Shown: one piece after another, positions 54,983 through 64,000 of the stretch | Position numbering within the stretch: the first letter of the stretch is position 1 | How the letters are laid out: each line of letters opens with the position of its first letter | Source: Leptodactylus fallax | Lineage: Eukaryota; Chordata; Amphibia; Anura; Leptodactylidae | NCBI GenBank assembly: GCA_947044405.1 | Contig: CAMRHE010000011.1 | Location: 3,712,501-3,776,500, forward strand | Direction: 5' to 3' | Length of the DNA stretch: 64,000 bases | The notes under the pieces: model-generated | What the model saw: the letters and a program-made list of their open reading frames with translations, nothing else | What the model was told of the DNA's origin: nothing | The model's database searches: none | Made by a program: the position numbers and the translations under genes

Positions 54983-56631
54983 CAGTCATATGAAAAAGTT
55001 TGGGCACCCCTATTAATCTTAATCATTTTTAGTTCTAAATATTTGGGTGTTTGCAACAGCCATTTCAATTTGATATATCTAATAACTGATGGACACAGTA
55101 ATATTTCAGGATTGAAATGAGGTTTATTGTACTAACAGAAAATGTGCAATATGCATTAAACCAAAATTTGACCAGTGCAAAAATTTGGGTACCCTTATCA
55201 TTTTATTGATTTGAATACTCCTAACTACTTTTTACTGACTTACTGAAGCACAAAATTGGTTTTGTAACCTCACTGAGCTTTGAACTTCATAGCCAGGTGT
55301 ATCCAATCATGAGAAAAGGTATTTAAGGTGGCCAATTGCAAGTTGTTCTCCTATTTGAATCTCCTCTGAAGAGTGGCATCATGGGCTCCTCAAAACAACT
55401 CTCAAATGATCTGAAAACAAAGATTGTTCAACATAGTTGTTCAGGGGAAGGATACAAAAAGTTGTCTCAGAGATTTAACCTGTCAGTTTCCACTGTGAGG
55501 AACATAGTAAGGAAATGGAAGACCACAGGGACAGTTCTTGTTAAGCCCAGAAGTGGCAGGCCAAGAAAAATATCAGAAAGGCAGAGAAGAAGAATGGTGA
55601 GAACAGTCAAGGACAATCCACAGACCACCTCCAAAGAGCTGCAGCATCATCTTGCTGCAGATGGTGTCACTGTGCATCAGTCAACAATACAGCACACTTT
55701 GCACAAGGAGAAGCTGTATGGGAGAGTGATGTGAAAGAAGCCGTTTCTGAAAGCACGCCACAAACAGAGTCGCCTGAGGTATGCAAAAGCACATTTGGAC
55801 AAGCCAGCTTCATTTTGGAAGAAGGTCCTGTGGCCTGATGAAACAAAGATTGAGTTGTTTGGTCATACAAAAAGGCGTTATGCATGGCGTCCAAAAAACA
55901 CAGCATTCCAAGAAAAACACTTGCTACCCACTGTAAAATTTGGTGGAGGTTCCATCATGCTTTGGGGCTGTGTGGCCAATGCCGGCACCGGGAATCTTGT
56001 TAAAGTTGAGGGTCGCATGGATTCAACTCAGTATCAGCAGATTCTTGAGAATAATGTACAAGAATCAGTGACGAATTTGAAGTTACGCCGGGGATGGATA
56101 TTTCAGCAAGACAATGATCCAAAACACAGCTCCAAATCTACTCAGGCATTCATGCAGAGGAACAATTACAATGTTCTGGAATGGCCATCCCAGTCCCCAG
56201 ACCTGAATATCATTGAACATCTGTGGGATAATTTGAAGCGGGCTGTCCATGCTCGGCGACCATCAAACTTAACTGAACTGGAATTGTTTTGTAAAGAGGA
56301 ATGGTCAAAAATACCTTCATCCAGGATCCAGGAACTGATTAAAAGCTACAGGAAGCGACTAGAGGCTGTTATTTTTGCAAAAGGAGGATCTACTAAATAT
56401 TAATGTCACTTTTCTGTTGAGGTGCCCATACTTTTGCATCGGTCAAATTTTGGTTTAATGCATATTGCACATTTTCTGTTAGTACAATAAACCTCATTTC
56501 AATCCTGAAATATTACTGTGTCCATCAGTTATTAGATGTATCAAATTGAAATGGCTGTTGCAAACACCCAAATATTTAGAACTAAAAATGATTAAGATTA
56601 ATAGGGGTGCCCAAACTTTTTCATATGACTG
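54983..56631 (+). mobile_element. Tc1-type transposon, copy B
   Basis: 1649 bp between TA (54981-54982) and TA (56632-56633). Same family as copy A, opposite orientation, with both ends complete. Terminal inverted repeats of about 210 bp hold outer (TTTGGGCACCCC) and inner (AATTTGGGTACCC, 55182-55193) direct-repeat blocks. Very close to copy A in sequence. Confidence 0.92.
55381..56403 (+). pseudogene. Tc1 transposase, copy B (single in-frame stop)
   Basis: DD34E transposase of 340 aa plus stop. Start MGSSKQLSND (55381); an in-frame ATG at 55336 lies in the terminal region. HTH part to about residue 117, then one TGA at 55732-55734, where copy A has Arg CGA/CGC-type (CpG decay). The frame then runs clean to 56403. 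LWPDETKIELFG, QQDNDPKHSS and NIIEHLWD give D, D and E with 34 residues between the last two. One nonsense change is the only visible defect. Confidence 0.9.
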
Positions 56632-56633
56632 TA

Positions 56634-57319
56634 TATTGTCTATGCATTTTTCTTGCCAAGCACAGTAGATTTCTGGATGGGATCCTTGGTGACTTGTATA
56701 AAACCTGGCTGCAAGTGTTGGAACTTGAGAGAGGCTTTTGCTAATTGGGCTGTTGATGTCCACCCTTAGAAAATGCTTTTTTCAATAACTTCTCTGCATC
56801 AGGGTTTTAGGTACTATTTTTGATGCATGTAAAATGCTTACAAGGTGTAATTAAAGTACTGAGGATAGAACAAACCTGGTAAGGTTACGATCTGTGTTGT
56901 GGCTTCCATTTAAGTGAGCAAGACTGTTTTACTCCTTACCCCTGTGATCTTCCTTGTAGGCCGGCCACAGCTACACCTAGCATATGATTGGCATTATCAT
57001 CAGCATCACTAACTTCTCTAACTGTATCTCCTACTCCTGCTCCTTTTCCACGTCCATGTTAGTCATACATAAGGGAATGTGTGCCCAGGTAACAGCAATA
57101 TGTGCCAAATCATCTGGCAGTTGTGCAACTTAACTCACAGCTGGCCAAGCTGCTGGCAGTGTAGTTGCTGCCGTACCAAGCTGTACACCCATGCTGCGTT
57201 TTGCCGACTGATGGCATGCGCTAAAACTTGATAGAGGATACCTAGCCACCATTATTTTTTTTTTAGGAAAACTGTCCTTGCTTTATATCATCATGTGTCC
57301 GAGAATGTGGTCCTTTACT
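56634..57319. other. No gene seen; probable hAT 5' part
   Basis: No coding signal is readable. The right part may be the eroded 5' portion of the hAT element that follows. Confidence 0.35.
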
Positions 57320-58390
57320 TGGATATCTGAGTCTGGGTAAAGTTGCATGCCACCATTGACACATGGAGCAGTAATTACAATGAATGAGACTGTATCAGAG
57401 GAGCCAAATGGCGGAGGAGTTTCTTCACTGTATCCTGCAGCAAGTATCTCGCTGGATGACCCTTCACCAACTCCAACTGGGCAGCATTGCTAGTGACAAT
57501 GGCACCAATATTTCTGCAGTTGGGACAATAATTGTCCCTGTATGGCACATGTCCTTAATCTGGTTGTTCGCTGCTTTATTAACTTGTATAGTGGCTTAAA
57601 ATAGGTGATATTAAAGGCCAGAAAAGTCTTTGTACATTTCAGGCATTCTTATGTCGCAAAAAACACCCTGCATGACTTGCAGCAAAAAAATAGTCTGCCT
57701 TTGTACTGTATTATCTGTGACGTTCCAACTTAGTGAAACTCCATCTTAAACATGGTGGAGCATTTGTGTGAGCAACAGAAAGCAGTGAATGATTATTACA
57801 TGCAGCAGACCACAGGGATAATTTGTTACTTCGAGATAAATCATTGGAGGATCATGAGGCAATTGTGCCAGTTTCTCAAGCCCTTTGAAGAAGCCACCAG
57901 ATTTGTCAGCAGGGATGACTGCAGCATCAACAATGTGAACCTTTAATTGTATATCTTAGAGAAAAACCCTTACACACAGGGATGGAAGAGGAGGAAGAAT
58001 TTCCACCTTAGTCAACATCATCACCCTGTGTTGATGTGGGAGAATGAGGATCCGAGTCAGGGTCATTATAATAAAGGAACTGGGACTCCTAAACTAGAAG
58101 AGGAGGAAGAATCTCCCTTGGATGCAGAGGAGGCTCTTGATATGTCAGAGGTACAGTCAGCGGAGGAGACTGAACCTTATCTGTTTCAAGATGATGATGA
58201 TAACAACGACCATGCTGGCAAACTATGGCAGGCCCCTGGGTCCATGTATACACTGGTAAGCAATGGCAAGCTATATGCTCCACTGCTTACACAGGTGGCC
58301 ACTGCTCGCTCCCAAGTTGATTTCTCATTTGCTTCCATTATAGTGATAATTTTTGGGGGCTTTTTTTTTTTTTTTTTTTTTTGAAAAGCA
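57320..58390 (+). pseudogene. hAT transposase fossil
   Basis: Fragments of a hAT (BED-finger type) transposase. ATIDTWSSNYNE near 57352-57385 matches the TTDTWSS block, and SDNGTNISAVG near 57492 the SDNGSNM block. AVNDYYMQQTTG (57782-) is followed by NHWRIMRQLCQFLKPFEEAT near 57842-57900, the conserved WxxxxxLCxxLKPFEEAT stretch. An acidic tail (EEEEESPLDAEEALD) is followed by a T-run near 58360. Several stops and shifts. The family assignment rests on these blocks. The element seems to extend to a CATCTCTA end at 59122. Confidence 0.7.
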
Positions 58391-58799
58391 AATTCTTCAT
58401 CACTTTTCAAGTGGCTTACAGCCAAAAACTTGTCTCCCAAATAACAACAAACCTGTAGCACTTACAAGTCATCAAAACGGGCTAATTTTTCTACAAAACC
58501 ACTGCTTTTTGCAATATAACCCCCATGTGTGTCTAACAAACCACGGACAAGCACCTTTCCACAATAAAAGGGTAATTTTTGGAAGATTTTAAATGTTAAA
58601 ATGCATAAAAGAGTGGCATCACAGTGTATGGTTAAACTCGGAGTTGTAACCAATGGTTACTATCCTTTTTTCCATAGACATAAATGTCACTTTCACTTTG
58701 ACATAACTTCGGCTATGTTTGCCTTAGACAACTAGAAATTGGATAGATAGGTTCCTGGGAGCTCTGAGGGTGTTCTATGCTATGTTTTAAGCTATTTTA
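58391..58799. other. Probable hAT 3' part, no gene
   Basis: No open frame of interest between the transposase ruin and the nested MITE. Confidence 0.35.
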
Positions 58800-59018
58800 G
58801 GCTACAGCCCCATGTTGCGAAAACGCAGCTTTTTTTGTTGCAGATTTTGTTGCGGTTTTTTGAACCAAAGCCAACAATGGCTACAAAAGGAATGAGAATT
58901 ATATAGGAAGTTCTTATACTTCTACCTTCTGCTCAATCCACTCCTGACTTTGGCTCAAAAAACCTCAACAAAATCTGCAACAAAAAAAGCTGCTTGTCTA
59001 CAACGTGGGGCCGTAGCC
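58800..59018. mobile_element. PIF/Harbinger-type MITE with TTA duplication
   Basis: 219 bp flanked by TTA (58797-58799) and TTA (59019-59021). Ends GGCTACAGCCCCATGTTG and CAACGTGGGGCCGTAGCC. Long inverted ends continue with GCAGCTTTTTTTGTTGCAG and its complement. TTA targets are characteristic of PIF/Harbinger. It lies inside the hAT remnant. Confidence 0.8.
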
Positions 59019-59122
59019 TTAAGGTGTGGTTCATACTAAACTTGTTCGGCCCGAAACAGATCTTGGGCCCAAACCACCTGAACCTGAAATTAAACAACTC
59101 TTGAGAGCTTTGCCCATCTCTA
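59019..59122 (+). mobile_element. hAT-like right terminus
   Basis: GAGCTTTGCCCATCTCTA ends near 59122; the preceding CCACCTGAACCTGAAAT block recurs at 61236-61285. It mirrors the TAGAGGTGGG left end at 26857. Confidence 0.5.
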
Positions 59123-59356
59123 TTTACAAATGATAGGGACTGTTGTTTGGCAACAGTGAAGCTGCCTCATGCAGCTGACAGAGAGTCTGAATGAAGCACA
59201 AAACAGCATAATGAAGCAAACTTACAGAATTTTATCATAGTTGTACAGTGAACAGAGATTGCATTAACAATTGTATCCTACTTTTCTACTGTACAGCCAC
59301 ACACTTCAACTTATGCCTGATGACTTTTGTCATGTTGCTTTTAATGTTATTAATAG

Positions 59357-59357
<1 letters not shown>

Positions 59358-59412
<55 letters not shown>
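59358..59412. repeat. (TA)n microsatellite
   Basis: About 27 uninterrupted TA units. The IY-repeat frames over it are artefacts. Confidence 0.95.
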
Positions 59413-59415
<3 letters not shown>

Positions 59416-59696
59416 TGCAATTCGTTACAACTTGTGCCACTAAGCCACCCTGTGACTTCCTGTTTACTATAGAAGGAAGGACCATAGGCCATAGACACAA
59501 TGCTCTGAGGCACCCTATTCATTTGTATGTGAGAGTTTTGTAGGCAAGCTCTGTGACCAAAGCAGAGGTCATTGTGTAGATAGGGGAGTAGATAAGCTAT
59601 GAAATCTTCTATTGTGACTGGAGGATTCTGTGTCTTATCTACATATACATGATAGCTGTGCTCAGTGTGCTGATAAGTGAGGTGGCTGCAGTGGCG

Positions 59697-60075
59697 TAAC
59701 AAGGAATGGCTGGGCCCCAAGGCGAACATTTGACATGCCCCCCCCAAACTGCTGCCCCCAACCCCCGCCTGGGATGTCACCAAACAGGCCCGAAACCTGC
59801 GGAGCACAGGAGAGGTAAGTAACATTGTTTTTTATGTTCCCTCACCTCCCCTGGGCCTCCGATCATTATCTTTTCAGATCCCAGAGTATAATGATAGCAG
59901 AGTTTGTGGGGTTTGCGGCCCGTGGCCTTACTTACCGATCCCTTACAGCCACCTCTGCTTCCGCAGAATGGGAAGCGCAGGCGGCCGTGAGCAGGAGCGG
60001 GGATCGGTAAGTAAATAGGGCCCATTTCCAGCTGGTGTTACGGCCTATTAAAAAAAAAAAAAAAAAAAAAAAAAG
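59697..60075. mobile_element. Composite repeat: GGCGTAAC head plus foldback module
   Basis: Begins CAGTGGCGTAACAAGGAATGG like 33121. Continues with a TCCGATCATTATCTTTTCAG/CCCAGAGTATAATGAT palindrome half (59860-59900) and the CTTACCGATCC/GGATCGGTAAG inverted block (59930-60012) also seen near 38370-38445, and ends in a long A-run (about 60050-60074). Confidence 0.55.
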
Positions 60076-60555
60076 CATCTAATGTCCTGGGCCCTGTGGC
60101 AGCCGCTACCACTGTTACCCCAGTATTTGCACCCCTGGGTGGCTGCTGCAAAGAAATATCCTACAGAAAACTTGAAGTCTCAGCATATTACAAGGTCTAG
60201 TGGACAGGCCTAGTGGACAGATGTCAGATCTGCAGGTTTTTTAGGATTTTTTTTATACAGATAATAACATGGAGATATTTTAAAAACCTCTCCATAAATT
60301 CTTTGAAAATATTTTTAACATAAAACTTGACTAAAAAATAAGTCATTTTCTGGCAACACATTGCCTTTAAATACATTTTGTTTTGTAAAGTCTCTTTGAT
60401 TTCTATAGAAATTACCAAATTTAATGTAATAGCTGCTTCTCCTGGCAGGAATCAAATTGAACTTCAAAGCTTTGGAACATGTTGTTCTCTTGACTTATTC
60501 TGCTAGGAAATAAGTAGCAAGCACAAAATTTGCTAAGTGATGAGTGGTTTGTTAA
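60076..60555. other. No gene seen
   Basis: The first part (to about 60140) still looks like composite-repeat tail (CCTGGGCCCTGTGGCAGCC). The rest is unassigned. Confidence 0.35.
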
Positions 60556-60740
60556 AAGAATTTTCCAGCCCCTAATGCATATTTTATACTGATGACCTGA
60601 ATAGGAACAGTACTGTGCGTGTTCCCTATCCACTGCAGCAGTTTCCGGCACCTGAACGTCCCTACAGTTCACATACTGATGGTCTATCCTGTGGACAGCT
60701 CATCAGTATGAAATATGCATTACTTGGCCAGCAAACCCCT
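60556..60740. mobile_element. Short T2-like MITE
   Basis: 185 bp between TTAA (60552-60555) and TTAA (60741-60744). Inverted ends share TAATGCATATTTTATACTGATGA-type sequence; the right end is GCAAACCCCT. Confidence 0.65.
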
Positions 60741-60865
60741 TTAATTAAATTAAATTATTCTATAGGTGAAAACTAGCAGTACTAATAAAAAGAGAAGAAT
60801 AGCACAGTTGTGCCTTGGTTTTGCCAAAATCTGCACTGCAAAAACCACATTTGTTTTCATTATAC

Positions 60866-61083
60866 GCTCCACAGTGGGCCCCCACACAGTATTGTATGCT
60901 CTACAATGGCCCCCACATAGTATTATACACTCCACAGTGGGCCCCCCACACAGTATTATATACTCCACAGATGTCCCACACAGTATTATATGTTCCACAG
61001 TGGGTCCCCACACAGTATTATACAATCCACAGTGGGCGGCCCCCATGCAGTATTATATACTACACAGTGGGCCCCCACACAGT
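60866..61083 (+). repeat. 31-bp tandem array C (about 7 units)
   Basis: Unit TCCACAGTGGGCCCCCACAC followed by AGTATTATATAC, 30-34 bp, more diverged than arrays A and B. Same unit, same orientation. Confidence 0.88.
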
Positions 61084-61090
61084 AAGCACT

Positions 61091-61136
61091 CGCTCACTAA
61101 CGGGGAATCCTGTACTGCATTCCCCATTAGTGAGCG
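61091..61136. repeat. 20-bp inverted repeat
   Basis: CGCTCACTAACGGGGAATCC and GCATTCCCCATTAGTGAGCG pair over 20 bp with two mismatches and a 6-nt loop, immediately after array C. Confidence 0.85.
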
Positions 61137-61235
61137 ATCAGGGAGCCTGGATGGGGTGACCATGCGCGTGCCACCAAAGAGGGCTCTGAGTGCTCCCTCT
61201 GGCCCTTGTGCGATAGGTTCGCCAACAGGGGTCTA

Positions 61236-61285
61236 GATCCACCCAAACCTGAAATGAAACAAATCTTGAGAGTTTCACCAATCTC
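61236..61285 (+). mobile_element. hAT-like right-terminus fragment
   Basis: CCAAACCTGAAATGAAACA, AATCTTGAGAGTTTCACC and AATCTCTA match the right end near 59070-59122 in order. Confidence 0.5.
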
Positions 61286-62566
61286 TATATATGAGCCCAC
61301 CCACTCTCATGCACTCCACTAAGAATAAGTGTACAGATTTTAGCTAGCAATAGAGAAATAGGGGAAACAATAAATAGTGGACATAAAGTGGATTTCATCA
61401 CAGGATTTCACAGAGTGGAGCCAAAATCAGGTAATAAAGTATATTACAATATTTATTAATGTTACAAATGAATGCTGCCAGAAAATCAAAATTTGTCTGA
61501 AAGTTTAGGCACACTTTAAAATATTGAGGAATAATTATGTGTCTTTATTATGATTTAATAACATGTCTATGATATATAATACAATGCTGCTTGGTGTGTG
61601 TCCACTCTTCTGTAACTACAGTGTGCATGAAGAGCTGATATTCTGTTATCTTCATTGTAATTAAAGTACTTTTCTTCCTTTTGTTATTGTTTATTACTTT
61701 ATATTAGCAGATGATTATTGGATTGATTGGATCACTGCAGCGGTCAAGTTGGAAACAACTGCCCCATCTTCCACTGTATCTGCCCAACTTTGTTATGATT
61801 TAATACACTGACAATGATACATAATGTGCTGTAGTTTGGTAATCCATTATAACTTTATGGAGTAAGCAATACAACCACAATATTCCACACCAGTGTGTTT
61901 CGGGTCTACTGCATAAAGTTTAAGTAAACCCACACACATTTGAAAGCACCATTCACCTATCATGATGTCAGATTTCAAATTACATTTCCCAAAAGTTAGC
62001 ACCCAAAGCTGTACAGCCCAGAGCAAATTGTAACAAACACAGATGAATGCAACTATATGCTATAACTATAGAATAACATGGAAATATGGGCACAGTTCAC
62101 ACCAGCAGGTTTTTATCAGATATTGCCTCAGCACTATATGCATATCAATAAAGTAAATCATTCTCACTATGCCCCAAATTTTTTGTTCTGGTTCTGCATT
62201 TCTACAGGGTGCCTGAAGAGCTGTAACTATATTATCTCCACTGGATTTAGATTACTTTTGTACTATATTGTCTACTGTTACTGTATGCATTGTTACTAAA
62301 GGTATAGATTTTTATATACTATCGGGGGACTATCTTTTTTAGTAATGGAGCTGTTCTCTTTTCAAAAGTATCTATATATACAGATGTGTCCACATTTAAC
62401 TGAGCTTCAATTTGATTAAAGCTTACCTCCAATTGTAAAACAAGTTTTCATAAATGAATAATGCAGGCGAATATAAGAAACTTTTAAATATATATTATAA
62501 GGGTATATGGTTTTTTTCTCCATTTATCAGGTTGTATTCATCTTTTCTGCTCTAGAGTCACTTTAA
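61286..62566. other. No gene seen
   Basis: AT-rich. Near 62440-62500 a segment (CAGGCGAATATAAGAAACTTT) resembles the unit duplicated at 54303-54394. Confidence 0.35.
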
Positions 62567-62840
62567 CTAATGATGGGAGAACCTCGCAAGATTTGCTTTA
62601 CTAAGGAGGTTCGCCAGCAAATTTTGATTTTTCAAACCGTGGTACTTTTATTATATTCTGAGGTCTCTTCAGACCCCAGAGTATAATAAGTGGAGGCCTG
62701 AGGGAGGTGTAGAAAATACACTCACTGATACTCACCTTTGCTCACCTCTCCAAGATTTCAGTGCAGTTTCAGCCCTCCTGATTAAAGTCACAGGCCACAG
62801 CGGAGACAGGCCAAAACACAAGTCTCCGCTGTCCTGGATG
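62567..62840. mobile_element. Fragment of hAT-like end plus foldback module
   Basis: TGATGGGAGAACCTC near 62572 resembles a hAT-like start. The palindrome 62648-62689 follows (19-bp arms, two mismatches), then GATACTCACCTTTGCTCACC and CACAGCGGAGAC-type blocks of the foldback family. Confidence 0.45.
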
Positions 62841-64000
62841 CGTGACAAAATAACAATTGCATTCTTTTTGTACCATGATACAACTTCTACCATGCATTTT
62901 CTACTTGGCTTTAGTCTTCTGCAATGAGTTTTGTCTCAGCAAACACCTAGAAAGTAATTTCTGCAAAATGTCTGGCACAATGTTTTATTGGAAAGATTTA
63001 TTCAGCAAAATAATGAAATATATCTCTTTACATTTGTACATTTTACATTGCTTGATAGTTCTCTGGTTAAATATATATTTAAGCCATGTTGCTTCATTGT
63101 GCTATTATACAAACATTTAAGTCAAATGAAAGAACAGCTTGCTGGGTTTAAACCATTTGCTTTTGCAAGTCGAAATAATTCAATTTAAAAGCTAACAGCA
63201 TGCTAGCAATTAGTACTGCCTTTTAGTCATTATTTAATAAGTCATAATTGCAAATTTAAATTCATTTTCAAAAAAATGAAAAAGCATAACTATGCTATAC
63301 TTCTACTTCATAGAAAAGATGGGCTAATCATTATACTGCATCTTCAAAGTAGCCGACAAAAGACATTTCAGTAGGCACCAAATCCTGCAGACTAAATAGC
63401 CTACAGATATGTAATTAAAGCTGAAACAGAGTCTACAGTTACTATGAATTAAAAAGGGTCAGCTGTGACGTCTCATAAGAGATGGCTTAAGCCATAATTG
63501 TTCAAGAAGGTCAAATTGTTTTTTCATCATTTTTTTGAAGTTGTTTTTAAACACAGTTTGATACTGGAAAACGATTATACCATTGAAGTTAAAGGATGCA
63601 GAAAAAGCTCTTGGGTCAATTAAAGTAGCATGCCTGCCATCAATATGTATATTGTGGTGAACTGAGAAGAAAGAATTCTCAAAAACAACACATTCAAGGG
63701 GTTATTCAAGTTAATGGGAGACTCTGTACAACAATGTCACTGAGACTATTAAACTTTATTCAGTGACTCCGCATGGGTTATGTTTTACTTACAGGTGTTA
63801 AAATATAACTGGCATGAGTCATGTTGTTGAAGTATTCAATTGTCAGATTTGCTGCTCGACCTAGACAAATGTCTATGTGTTAAGTTTTAGACAAAAAGTT
63901 TTTATATTTGTCCTTGTATATAATAATAAACATATTTCCACAGAAAGTCCCCATGTTTTCAACAAACAAGTGTCATTATCTATGTTGGCTGCAAAATGTT
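62841..64000. other. No gene seen
   Basis: AT-rich DNA with only short, low-quality open frames. No repeat family recognised. Confidence 0.35.

Overview
This window looks like transposon-dense nuclear DNA of a frog, probably a neobatrachian (inference). The reasons are Tx1-like LINEs, TTAA-flanked T2/Kolobok-type MITEs with GGTTGTCC-type termini, Tc1, hAT, PIF/Harbinger, Sushi-like Ty3/gypsy and Penelope-like (PLE) debris, and no recognisable host exon. The species cannot be named from sequence alone.

Layout. 1-13824: two GC-rich Tx1-like LINEs lie head to tail with no spacer. Copy 1 is cut by the window start and has lost its RT domain. Copy 2 (5206-13824) carries three tightly packed ORFs: an unrecognised 514-aa ORF, a CCHC-knuckle ORF1, and an endonuclease/RT ORF2. 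The copies are close in sequence, but each carries frame-breaking lesions in ORF1 and ORF2. 13825-20800: T2-like repeats, microsatellites, a decayed Tc1 and a foldback MITE. 20811-26049: one insertion in which a Sushi-like gypsy gag-pol is fused in frame to the 3' half of a Penelope-like element. It is bounded by a perfect 44-bp inverted repeat and a 14-bp near-perfect direct repeat. 26088-39500: nested non-autonomous repeats, a Tc1 copy on the minus strand, arrays of a 31-bp unit and hammerhead-like motifs. 39650-41650: an internally deleted L1-like LINE (minus). 46932-47083: a perfect 69-bp inverted repeat. 48418-50241: an L2-like LINE (minus) with a preserved target duplication. 54983-56631: a second Tc1 copy (plus). 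57320-59122: a hAT transposase ruin with a Harbinger-type MITE nested in it. 60556-64000: T2, 31-bp array and hAT fragments, then AT-rich unannotated DNA.

No feature here is a confident host gene. The coding sequences are retrotransposon or transposase genes, almost all broken by frameshifts, deletions or CpG-decay stops. Functional interest lies in how the mobile elements interact: LINE next to LINE at an exact 3' boundary, LINE in a MITE terminus, a probable template-switch chimera, and ribozyme-like termini of Penelope-like elements. Family names are recalled from motifs, not from any search.
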